Assembly: GCA_009923125.1 (NCBI GenBank) | Contig: RFUD01000176.1 | Location: 1-5,762, forward strand | Reading direction: 5' to 3' | DNA from: Planctomycetia bacterium | Lineage (GTDB): Bacteria; Planctomycetota; Planctomycetia; Pirellulales; UBA1268 | DNA: 5,762 nucleotides | Shown: positions 1 through 5,762 of the stretch, in pieces | How the letters are laid out: every line of letters starts with the position of its first letter | How positions within the stretch are numbered: position 1 is the stretch's first letter | Notes under the pieces: generated by a model | What the model was told of the DNA's origin: nothing | Databases searched by the model: none | The model's input: the letters and a program-made list of their open reading frames with translations, nothing else | Translations under genes and position numbers: made by a program

Positions 1-1
1 C

Positions 2-1849
2 GGCGCCGGCCGGCGCCGTCGCGGACCGAAGCAGCGTCGCGGTGCCTCGGTCTCGACCGCCGCCCCGCGGAAGACCAACGCCTCGATCCAGGTGCCATGC
101 ACCGTGCGGGCGTTCTCGGAGGCGATCGGGTTGCCCGCCAGCGCGGTCCTGAAAAGTCTGCTCGCCTTCGGCATGGAATCGATGCCGAGCATGGGTTCGA
201 TGCTCGACCGCGACACGGTGGAGTTGCTGGCCGCGGAACTCGGCGTGCAGCTCGACATCAAGACCGCCGAGGATCTCGAGAAGGACCTTCTGGCGGGCTT
301 CGACGCCGTGGACGAGGATCCCGCCCTGCGTCAGCCGCGGGCCCCGGTGGTGACATTCCTCGGGCACGTCGATCACGGAAAGACGTCGCTCCTCGACCGG
401 ATTTTGGGCATCGACGTCGCGGCCCGCGAAAGCGGCGGGATCACGCAGCACATGCGGGCCTACTCGGTGAAGCGCAACGCTCGCCCGATCACGTTCGTGG
501 ACACGCCGGGTCACGAGGCCTTCACGCAGATGCGGGCCCGGGGCGCGAACGTGACCGACTGCGCCGTGCTGGTCGTGGCGGCCGACGACGGCCTGATGCC
601 CCAGACCGAGGAGGCGATCAGCCACGCCAAGGCGGCCGGCGTGCCGATCGTCGTGGCGATCAACAAGATCGATCTGCCGGGTGCGGACGTGCAGCGGGTG
701 TACCAGCAACTGGCCGCCAACGAGCTCCTGCCGACGGAGTGGGGCGGTGAGACGGAGGTCGTGAAGACGAGCGCGGTCACGGGCGAGGGCATCGATCAAC
801 TCCTCGACACGCTGCTGACGATCGCCGAGTTGCACGACCTCCGGGCCAACCCTGATCGGGCCTCGGCCGGCGTCTGCCTCGACGCCTCCGTGCACGAGGG
901 CCGCGGCGTGGTCGCCTGCCTGCTCGTGCAGAAGGGCACGCTGCGGGTCGGCGATGCGGTGGTCTGCGGCGAGGCGAGCGGCAACGTGAAGTCGATGACC
1001 GACACGATCTCCAAGAAGAAGCTCACCGAGGCCGGCCCGGCCACCCCGGTGTTCGTGACCGGGCTCGACACGCCTCCCGGTGCCGGTGACCGGTTCCAGG
1101 TGGTCGATTCGATCGCGCTGGCCCGCGAGGTGGCGCTCAAGCGGAGCTCGATTTCGCGGCACTCGAGCCTGATCGCCGCGCCGGTGCACGTGACGCTGGA
1201 GAACCTCCACGACCGGCTCGGCGCGGAGAAGGCGCCGACGCTCAATCTCATCCTGCGGGCCGACGTGCGCGGATCGATCGAGGCGATCCTCAAGGAGCTC
1301 CAGAAGCTCGAGCATCCGGAGGTCAAGATCCGAGTGCTGCAGGCGACCGTGGGAGGCGTGACCGAGGCGGACGTCGCGCTCGCCGACGCATCCGACGCGG
1401 TGATCATCGCGTTCAATGTCGTGCCCGACGAGCGGGCCCGTGGACTGGCCGAGGATCGCGGGGTGCAGGTGCGGCGGTACGAGATCATCTACCAGGTCAC
1501 CGACGACCTGAAGAAGGCGCTCGAGGGGATGCTCGCGCCGGAGAAGCGTGAGACCGAGCTCGGACGGGCCGTCGTGCAGCGGACCTTCTCGATCAGCCGG
1601 ATCGGCGTCATCGCCGGCTGCCGCGTGATCGGGGGTGTGATCGCCCGCAATGCCCGGCTTCGCGTGATCCGCGACAACCGCGTGCTCGGCGACTACGGCA
1701 TCGAGTCGCTGAAGCGGGAGAAGGACGACGCCCGTGAGGTGCGCGACGGCCTCGAGTGCGGCATCAAGCTCGCCGGTTTCAACGACATCAAGGAGGGCGA
1801 CATCCTCGAGTGCTATCGGATCGAGGAAGTCGCACGGACGCTGTCGTGA
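2..1849 (+). CDS. infB: Translation initiation factor IF-2, 5'-truncated by the window edge
   Basis: IF-2 is the GTPase that places initiator tRNA on the 30S subunit and promotes 50S joining. The frame is open to the left edge, so the start lies outside. The GTG at 92 is an internal Val codon inside the N-terminal IF-2 helical domain, not the start. Before it the frame reads an Arg-rich linker. Counting residues from codon 92: IF2-N domain about 1-55; G1 GHVDHGKT 91-98; G2 GGITQHM 115-121; G3 DTPGHEAF 137-144; G4 NKID 191-194; G5 SAVTGEG 227-233. Domain II spans roughly 258-350, domain III 382-482 (NLILRADVRGSIEA) and the fMet-tRNA-binding C-terminal domain 490-585 (GVIAGCRVIGG, GFNDIKEGDILE). 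All GTPase motifs are intact, so it should be functional. Its TGA overlaps the GTG start of rbfA, indicating coupled translation. Only the variable N-terminal region is missing. Confidence 0.97.
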   Translation, partial: GAGRRRRGPKQRRGASVSTAAPRKTNASIQVPCTVRAFSEAIGLPASAVLKSLLAFGMESMPSMGSMLDRDTVELLAAELGVQLDIKTAEDLEKDLLAGFDAVDEDPALRQPRAPVVTFLGHVDHGKTSLLDRILGIDVAARESGGITQHMRAYSVKRNARPITFVDTPGHEAFTQMRARGANVTDCAVLVVAADDGLMPQTEEAISHAKAAGVPIVVAINKIDLPGADVQRVYQQLAANELLPTEWGGETEVVKTSAVTGEGIDQLLDTLLTIAELHDLRANPDRASAGVCLDASVHEGRGVVACLLVQKGTLRVGDAVVCGEASGNVKSMTDTISKKKLTEAGPATPVFVTGLDTPPGAGDRFQVVDSIALAREVALKRSSISRHSSLIAAPVHVTLENLHDRLGAEKAPTLNLILRADVRGSIEAILKELQKLEHPEVKIRVLQATVGGVTEADVALADASDAVIIAFNVVPDERARGLAEDRGVQVRRYEIIYQVTDDLKKALEGMLAPEKRETELGRAVVQRTFSISRIGVIAGCRVIGGVIARNARLRVIRDNRVLGDYGIESLKREKDDAREVRDGLECGIKLAGFNDIKEGDILECYRIEEVARTLS

Positions 1850-2235
1850 CCACGCGCCGACAGTTGAAGGCTGCCGAGGCGGTTCGGGAGGTGGTCAGCA
1901 TGGCCATCCTCACGCAGGTGCGGGATCCGCGTGTGCAGGGTGTCACGGTCACGCGGGTGGAGATGGCCCCGGACATGCGGAACGCCACCGTGCACGTGTC
2001 CGTGATGGGATCTCCCGCCCAGCAGCAGTTGGCCTTGCGCGGGCTGGCCAGTTCGGCGGGGTTTCTGCAGTCGCAGATCGCCGACCGGATCGACAGCCGG
2101 TACGTGCCGCGGCTCGCTTTCGAACTCGACGGCGGCGTCAAGCATTCCATTGAAATCGCCCGCGTCCTCGGCGAGGTGTTGCCGGCGGCGGCCGCCGGGC
2201 CGGAGGCGAAGGATCACCCACAGGAAGAGGCATGA
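1846..2235 (+). CDS. rbfA: 30S ribosome-binding factor RbfA
   Basis: RbfA is a small KH-type protein that binds the 30S subunit near helix 1 of 16S rRNA and assists late maturation and cold adaptation. The 129-residue product matches the usual family length of about 120-130. Visible family features are an N-terminal helix (RRQLKAAEAVREVVSMAIL), RDPRV at 26-30, VTVTRVEMAPD at 33-43 followed by the beta strand ATVHVSVMG at 47-55, then helix GFLQSQIADRI and strand VPRLAFELD near 88-95. The frame is open farther upstream, but GTG at 1846 is chosen because homology begins there and it overlaps the infB stop as GTGA. No good Shine-Dalgarno sits at the right distance (GAGGA at 1823-1827 is too far), so re-initiation after infB is likely. 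The infB-rbfA order is the widespread bacterial arrangement. The last ~17 residues are an acidic, alanine-rich tail. Confidence 0.93.
   Translation: MTTRRQLKAAEAVREVVSMAILTQVRDPRVQGVTVTRVEMAPDMRNATVHVSVMGSPAQQQLALRGLASSAGFLQSQIADRIDSRYVPRLAFELDGGVKHSIEIARVLGEVLPAAAAGPEAKDHPQEEA
2222..2230 (+). promoter_or_regulatory. Shine-Dalgarno for the endonuclease III-like gene
   Basis: The purine stretch AGGAAGAGG lies inside the last codons of rbfA, just before the ATG at 2232. It supports that start, and together with the ATGA overlap suggests that the downstream gene can load ribosomes itself as well as by coupling. Confidence 0.7.
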
Positions 2236-3398
2236 GCACCCGCAAACCAGCACAGCCGAATCGTCAGCTTCTCGTGGCCAAGATGCACAAGGCGCTCAAG
2301 ACGCTCTACAAGCCGGTCGTGCCGAACACCAGCCGGCCGATGCTGGAGCAGGTGCTGTTCGCCTGCTGCCTCGAAAACGCCCCGTACGACGTCGCCGAGA
2401 AGGCCCTCGCCCGACTGCTCAAGGGGTATTTCGACCTCAACGAAGTGCGGGTGACGACGGTCGTCGAGTTGGCGGAGACGCTGCACGACCTTCCCGATCC
2501 TGCCCGCGCGGCGCTCGCGCTGCGCCGCGTCCTGCAGAGCGTGTTCGAGTCGAGTTACGCCTTCACACTCGAGAACGCGAAGAAGCATTCGATCGCGCAC
2601 GGGATCAAGACGCTCGAGCATCTGCATGGGGCGACCCCGTTCGTCGTCCACTTCGTCGCTTCGACAACGCTGGGCGGAAATTTCGTGCCACTCGACCAGG
2701 GCGCCCTGGCGGGGCTGTACCTTGCGGGCATCATCTCGCAGGAGGAGTACGATGCCGGGAAGGTGGCCGGGTTCGAGCGATTCGTGCCCAAGAAGGGGAG
2801 CGTGGAATTCAGCTCGCTGCTCCATCAATTCGGGGTCGAGGTGCTCGGCAACCTGCACGGCGCGACGGTGAAGAAGGTCCTTCAGGCGGTGAACCCGGCC
2901 GCGAAGGATCGGTTTCCAAAGCGCGGCGAACCGCTGCCGGCGCCCAACCCGCCTCCGCCCCCGGCAGGGAAGCAGGCCCAAAAGGCCGCCGATGCGGCCC
3001 GTTCGGCGGCGGAAGAGCATCGTCCGGCTGGGCCCCAGGCGGCCGCCCGGCCCGCCGGAAAAACGCCGCTGCCTCCTCCGGGATCGGGCCCGAAGCGGGC
3101 CGCCGACGGCAAGCCGATTCCCGGTTCCAAGCCCGGCCCGAAGCCGTTCGTGGTCAAACCGCTGACGATCAAGCCGCCGGCCGAGCCGGCTCCCGTCGTG
3201 AAGCCGGAGCCGAGGAAGTCCAAGGCCGACAAGCAGCCCGAAAAAAAGGCCGCCCGTCCCGAGCCCGCCGACCGCAAGAAGGCCAACAAGGCGGCCAAGA
3301 AGCCGAAGGCCGCCAAGGCCGGCTCGGCCCGGCCGCCGTCCAAGCCGGCGGACGTGAAGCGGCACTCGACCCAGCTCGTTCGGCAGAAACCACGGTGA
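2232..3398 (+). CDS. Endonuclease III-like (HhH-GPD fold) protein lacking catalytic Lys, with basic Lys/Ala/Pro tail
   Basis: This 388-residue protein has no certain function. Residues ~36-205 follow the helical plan of endonuclease III. PMLEQVLFACCLENA resembles the family's helix before the base-recognition loop. VVELAETLHDLPDPARAALALRRVL resembles the helix-loop-helix before the HhH. LEHLHGATPFVVHFV (128-142) occupies the LPGVGRKT hairpin, and FVPLDQGALAGLYLAGI (151-167) occupies the AVDTH segment. The position of the E. coli Nth catalytic Lys120 is Phe137. The catalytic Asp138 is kept as Asp155, with the same 18-residue spacing. No cysteines follow residue 46, so there is no Fe4S4 loop. 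Residues ~223-388 are a low-complexity basic tail, probably disordered. Start: ATG at 2232 with a good Shine-Dalgarno, overlapping the rbfA stop as ATGA. Position in the translation operon suggests a ribosome or nucleic-acid role, but that is inference. Alternatives are a glycosylase using only the Asp, or an unrelated helical protein. Confidence 0.8.
   Translation: MSTRKPAQPNRQLLVAKMHKALKTLYKPVVPNTSRPMLEQVLFACCLENAPYDVAEKALARLLKGYFDLNEVRVTTVVELAETLHDLPDPARAALALRRVLQSVFESSYAFTLENAKKHSIAHGIKTLEHLHGATPFVVHFVASTTLGGNFVPLDQGALAGLYLAGIISQEEYDAGKVAGFERFVPKKGSVEFSSLLHQFGVEVLGNLHGATVKKVLQAVNPAAKDRFPKRGEPLPAPNPPPPPAGKQAQKAADAARSAAEEHRPAGPQAAARPAGKTPLPPPGSGPKRAADGKPIPGSKPGPKPFVVKPLTIKPPAEPAPVVKPEPRKSKADKQPEKKAARPEPADRKKANKAAKKPKAAKAGSARPPSKPADVKRHSTQLVRQKPR
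2898..3395 (+). other. Low-complexity Lys/Ala/Pro-rich basic tail of the endonuclease III-like protein
   Basis: Residues ~223-388 are almost entirely K, A, P, R, G and E, with recurring KP pairs (PGPKPFVVKPLTIKPP) and a histone H1-like stretch, AAKKPKAAKAG, at residues 354-364. It contains a five-proline run at 2949-2963 (NPPPPPAG) and a PPP at 3072-3080. It is likely disordered and positively charged, a composition typical of nucleic-acid-binding tails. No exact tandem repeat unit is evident. Confidence 0.75.
3242..3248 (+). other. Possible -1 frameshift slippery heptamer A_AAA_AAG
   Basis: In the reading frame of the endonuclease III-like gene the codons are GAA AAA AAG, which gives the heptamer A AAA AAG in the exact register of the dnaX slippery site. 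The -1 frame is open from here to a TGA at 3422-3424, which overlaps the yebC ATG as TGATG. No well-spaced upstream Shine-Dalgarno-like stimulator is seen. A GGCCGCC/GGCGGCC pair (3248-3254 with 3290-3296) could form a long-loop stem but starts too close. Lys-rich coding could produce this by chance. Confidence 0.25.
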
Positions 3399-3400
3399 GG

Positions 3401-3417
3401 CCCCGTCGGCGACGGGG
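3401..3417 (+). promoter_or_regulatory. Hairpin between the endonuclease III-like gene and yebC
   Basis: CCCCGTC-GGC-GACGGGG forms a perfect 7-bp GC-rich stem with a three-base loop, filling most of the gap between the stop at 3396-3398 and the yebC ATG at 3424. Its 3' arm covers most of the G-run 3414-3418, the only candidate ribosome-binding purine tract for yebC. There is no T-tract, so it is not a standard terminator. It may make yebC translation depend on ribosomes finishing the upstream gene. The structure is seen; the function is inferred. Confidence 0.5.
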
Positions 3418-3423
3418 GCGGTG

Positions 3424-4176
3424 ATGGCAGGACATTCCCATTGGGCGAACATCGCCCGCAAGAAATCGCTGATCGACGCCAAGCGCGGGAAGCTCTGGAG
3501 CAAGCTCGCCAAGGCGATCATCGTGGCCGCCAAGCACGGCGGCCCCGACCCGGACGCCAACCTGCGGCTGCGGTATGCGATCGACGCCGCCAAGGCGGTC
3601 AGCATGCCCAAGGACAACATCCAGCGGGCGATCAAGACCGGCACCGGCGAGTTGAAGGGGGGCGATCTCGAGGAATCGATCTACGAGGGCTACGGCGCCG
3701 GGGGCGTGGCCGTGATGTGCGAGATCCTCACCGACAACAAGAACCGCACGGCACCCGAGATCCGGAAGATTTTCGAGATGTGTGGCGGCAAACTCGGCGG
3801 CACGGGCTGCGTGGCCTACCTCTTCGAGCGCAAGGGGTTGATCCGGGTCCCGCAGTCCGGATGCGACGAGGACCGGATCATGGAGCTCGCCCTCGAGGCC
3901 GGGGCCGACGACGTGAAGCCGGGCGGCGACAAGTGGGAGGTGACCTGCGAGCCCGCCGCGATGGCCACCGTGATCGACGCGCTCACGGCCGCCGGGATGA
4001 CGGTCGAGTCGAACGAGATCGTGCGGATTCCGACCAATTCCGTCGCGGTGGACGACGTTGAGGATGCCCGCAAGGTGCTCGCGCTGATGGAGCGGCTCGA
4101 CGACCACGACGACGTGCAGAGCGTCTCGGCCAACTTCAACATCCCCGACGAAGCGCTGGCGCAATTGAGCCCGTAG
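3424..4176 (+). CDS. yebC: YebC/PmpR family DNA-binding regulator or translation factor
   Basis: The 250-residue product is full length for the YebC/PmpR/TACO1 family. Some members are described as transcriptional regulators. More recent work on bacterial and mitochondrial members places them on ribosomes, relieving stalls at polyproline. Visible family marks are MAGHSHWANIARKK at 1-14, DAKRGKLWSKLAKAI at 19-32, the MPKDNIQRAIKTGTGE segment at 61-76, YEGYGAGGVAV at 87-97, LTDNKNRTAPEIRKIF at 102-117, GGKLGGTGCVAYLFERKG at 121-138, and MELALEAGADDV in domain 3. An in-frame GTG sits at 3421, but ATG at 3424 is preferred because the family begins MAGHS. Spacing from the weak G-run 3414-3418 is five bases. 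It is probably the last gene of the operon; the next gene is convergent. It most likely acts in the cytoplasm. Confidence 0.94.
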   Translation: MAGHSHWANIARKKSLIDAKRGKLWSKLAKAIIVAAKHGGPDPDANLRLRYAIDAAKAVSMPKDNIQRAIKTGTGELKGGDLEESIYEGYGAGGVAVMCEILTDNKNRTAPEIRKIFEMCGGKLGGTGCVAYLFERKGLIRVPQSGCDEDRIMELALEAGADDVKPGGDKWEVTCEPAAMATVIDALTAAGMTVESNEIVRIPTNSVAVDDVEDARKVLALMERLDDHDDVQSVSANFNIPDEALAQLSP

Positions 4177-4234
4177 GGCGAGCGTCCGGCGAGAGGGTCT
4201 GGGCAGCCACGAGCCGCCGCGCGCCCAACGCGGT
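4177..4234. other. Convergent intergenic gap, no clear terminator
   Basis: These 58 bases separate the stop of yebC from the stop of the minus-strand gene. A 5-bp stem CCGCG/CGCGG (4217-4221 with 4229-4233, seven-base loop) sits next to the minus-strand stop. It has no T-run on either side, so it is at best a weak bidirectional terminator. Nothing else is recognised. Confidence 0.3.
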
Positions 4235-5761
4235 CTACTGTGCTGCCGCGGCCGTCTTGGTCTCGGAGTGTTCGACCTGCGGCCAGTATTCGTCGAAGTC
4301 GAACTTCGGGCTGTTGTCGAGGTCGTGGCACTCGAGGCAGTTGTTGACCGCCTTCTGCTTGCCCTCGGGGGTGTCGAGGGAGAGCACGAGTTCCTGTCGC
4401 AGCCGATCCCGCTCGGTCGTGCTCGCGCGGACGTCGCCCCGCTCGACCGCCGCGTGGGCGGCGGCCGGACCGTGGCAGTTTTCGCAGCCTTGGTGGGCGA
4501 GGTGCGGCGTGGCGGCGGCGCTTGCGAATCCCCCTTCGAACGGCTCGTAGCGCTGCGGCGCCCAGCCGACGACGTGGCATGAGAGGCACTCGGGATCGCC
4601 GTCGCGCCGCGGCGTCTGCTCCTCCAGCGTCGTGAGGGCCTTCGCATGGCTGCTCGACGCCCACACGTCGTAGGCCTCCTGGTGACAGTCGGCGCAGGCG
4701 GCGCTGCCGGCGAACCGCCGGCCGGTGGGATGGCGGACGGGCACGAGCCCGAGTCCGGAGAGGCCCAGCGATTCGAGTTGCCGTTGATAGGCGGCCAGCA
4801 GGCGAATCATGTCGGACGACTCGCCCCAGCGGGCATCGAGCGGCACCCGCTGCGAGCGGATCGGCGTCTGTGGATCGGCGAACAGACCGATCGCCACCGC
4901 GAACATGCCCTTGTGGCCGAGTTCGACGAGCCTCGCCTTGCCGCCCGGGAGCACGGGGAGCGTCGCGGGCGGCTCGTCGGCTCCGCCGGCCGTGGCGACG
5001 ATGTCGAACTGGGGGAAACTGGCCGCCAGCGCCTTTGACTCCTCCGGGTCGGCCCACGCCAGCAGGATCTGGTGGGAGCAGCCGGCCTTCTGGAGATCGG
5101 CGGCCACGCCCTGGAGCGCCTCCGCGGCCGGCCGCACCTCGACGGCGTCGTTGGTGATCTCCGCCGCCTGCTTCGCGCCCAGCACGGCGGTGATCCCGAT
5201 CCGCAAACCTCCCGACTCGACGACCCGGAACCGCGGCGTGATGTTGGCGTCGAGCCCGAGCAGGCCGACGTTGGCACTGATGAACGGGGTCGGCTGGTCG
5301 CCGACGGGAGCCACCGCGGCGACGAGTTCCTCGGCGGGCAGCCGGAGATCGTTCGGCCCGAGCCCCACGCCCGCGTAGCCCATCGCCCGCAGTCCGTCGG
5401 CGATCGACTGGAACTTGACCTCCGACTGCCGGCCGAACCGCCGGACCTGGTCGCCGAGATCGACCGCGACGACCGGCCAGCCCGCGCCGGCCACGGCCCG
5501 GAGAAAATTCTGCCGGCGGCTGAGCCCGCCCTTCTGGTTTTCCTTGCCCGTGCAGCCGCAGGGCTCGATGTAGCCGTCGAGTTCACCCGTGAGCACGATG
5601 AGCACGCGCGGGTTCGGCCACTCGGCGAAGACGCCCCCGTTCCGCTGCGTGAAGGTCTCGACCGTGGCGGGCGTCACGTCGGCACCGCGGTCGGGACGGG
5701 CGGCGCCGGCGACGCCGTGCGCGAGCAGGGCGAACGTGGCGGCAAGGACCGCGGGCGGGCA
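4235..5761 (-). CDS. Exported UshA-like metallophosphatase-fold / tetrahaem cytochrome c554-like fusion, 5'-truncated
   Basis: The frame stays open past the GTG at 5677 to the right edge. The added 28 codons read as a signal peptide, so the true start is outside the window. Numbering from 5677, residues ~24-285 resemble the 5'-nucleotidase/UshA metallophosphatase domain: VLIVLTGELDGYIEPCGC, GGLSRRQNFL, VVAVDLGD (69-76), TPFISANV (130-137), GLRIGITAVLG, FDIVATAGGADEP. Most metal ligands differ from the family. Residues ~323-470 form a cytochrome c554-like domain with four haem sites: CADCH 328 (4682-4696), CLSCH 364 (4574-4588), CENCH 398 (4472-4486) and CLECH 447 (4325-4339). It ends with the family-type NSPKFDFDEYWPQVEH. 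Extra histidines (344, 391, 395, 408, 470) could be distal haem ligands. It is probably an envelope electron-transfer or redox protein; substrate and partners are unknown. No hydroxylamine oxidoreductase gene is visible, so a nitrification role should not be assumed from the domain name. Confidence 0.9.
   Translation of the reverse strand, partial: CPPAVLAATFALLAHGVAGAARPDRGADVTPATVETFTQRNGGVFAEWPNPRVLIVLTGELDGYIEPCGCTGKENQKGGLSRRQNFLRAVAGAGWPVVAVDLGDQVRRFGRQSEVKFQSIADGLRAMGYAGVGLGPNDLRLPAEELVAAVAPVGDQPTPFISANVGLLGLDANITPRFRVVESGGLRIGITAVLGAKQAAEITNDAVEVRPAAEALQGVAADLQKAGCSHQILLAWADPEESKALAASFPQFDIVATAGGADEPPATLPVLPGGKARLVELGHKGMFAVAIGLFADPQTPIRSQRVPLDARWGESSDMIRLLAAYQRQLESLGLSGLGLVPVRHPTGRRFAGSAACADCHQEAYDVWASSSHAKALTTLEEQTPRRDGDPECLSCHVVGWAPQRYEPFEGGFASAAATPHLAHQGCENCHGPAAAHAAVERGDVRASTTERDRLRQELVLSLDTPEGKQKAVNNCLECHDLDNSPKFDFDEYWPQVEHSETKTAAAAQ
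5702..5761 (-). other. Partial Sec signal peptide of the tetrahaem fusion protein
   Basis: Upstream of GTG 5677, in frame and without a stop, the sequence reads CPPAVLAATFALLAHGVAGA followed by ARPDRGAD. This is a hydrophobic core ending in a small-residue A-G-A cleavage motif (A-x-A type). It fits the need to export apocytochrome c for haem attachment. The positively charged N-terminus must lie beyond the window edge. Confidence 0.75.
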
Positions 5762-5762
5762 G

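Noticed and set aside
1..18. Perfect 18-bp palindrome CGGCGCCGGCCGGCGCCG
   Set aside because: It lies in the Arg/Gly/Ala-rich linker coding of IF-2, in very GC-rich DNA where such palindromes arise easily. No partner copy or regulatory context is visible.
92..94. GTG as the start of infB
   Set aside because: It encodes Val within the conserved IF2-N domain and the frame is open to the left edge with a typical basic linker. Internal IF-2 starts exist in E. coli, but nothing here (no good Shine-Dalgarno) supports one.
2150..3424. Long plus-strand open frame offset from the endonuclease III-like gene
   Set aside because: Its Arg/Gly/Ala-rich translation looks like a shadow. Only its last part is kept as the possible -1 frameshift extension.
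2214..3644. Long open frame on the minus strand
   Set aside because: It is antisense to rbfA, the endonuclease III-like gene and yebC. Its Arg/Gly/Leu-rich composition without domain marks is what GC-rich codon bias produces opposite real genes.
4217..4233. Rho-independent terminator between yebC and the convergent gene
   Set aside because: The stem is only 5 bp and there is no T-tract on either strand, so it is not called as a terminator.
3169..4647. Long minus-strand open frame crossing yebC and the convergent gap
   Set aside because: It overlaps two well-supported genes in other frames, is rich in Arg/Ser/Pro and has no recognisable motif.
4325..4696. Cytochrome c554 acting with hydroxylamine oxidoreductase
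   Set aside because: The four-haem pattern matches the domain family, but the fusion to a UshA-like domain and the lack of any nitrification gene here do not support that pathway.
3816..5057. Long minus-strand open frame in another frame of the cytochrome gene
   Set aside because: The CxxCH motifs, metallophosphatase motifs and signal peptide all lie in the other frame; this one is a shadow.

Overview
The window is a GC-rich bacterial chromosome segment with tightly packed, protein-coding DNA. It holds four genes on the + strand and one convergent gene on the - strand. I see no RNA genes, mobile elements or CRISPR arrays. The likely source is a member of the Planctomycetota. That is an inference from the high GC content, the unusual gene following infB-rbfA, and an exported UshA-like protein with a multihaem tail, a gene type I associate with that phylum. 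No marker in the window proves it.

Positions 2-4176 look like one translation operon. It starts with the C-terminal two thirds or so of initiation factor IF-2 (infB, 5' end outside the window). The 30S maturation factor RbfA follows, overlapping infB by a GTGA junction. Next is a 388-residue protein overlapping rbfA by an ATGA junction. Last is a YebC/PmpR-family protein after a 25-base gap that contains a perfect 7-bp hairpin. IF-2 and RbfA act in initiation and small-subunit maturation, and YebC-family proteins are ribosome-associated factors or regulators, so the theme is protein synthesis.

The third gene is the most unusual of the set. Its first ~220 residues can be laid without gaps on the core of endonuclease III (HhH-GPD fold). 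The catalytic lysine is replaced and the iron-sulfur cysteines are absent, while the aspartate is kept. The rest is a long Lys/Ala/Pro-rich basic tail. It looks like a DNA-glycosylase fold that has lost lyase chemistry and may now bind nucleic acid.

Positions 4177-4234 are a short convergent intergenic gap without a convincing terminator. Positions 4235-5761 (- strand) encode an exported fusion: a signal peptide running off the right edge, a 5'-nucleotidase/UshA-like metallophosphatase domain with most metal ligands replaced, and a cytochrome c554-like domain with four CxxCH haem sites. It is probably an envelope redox protein unrelated to the translation operon.
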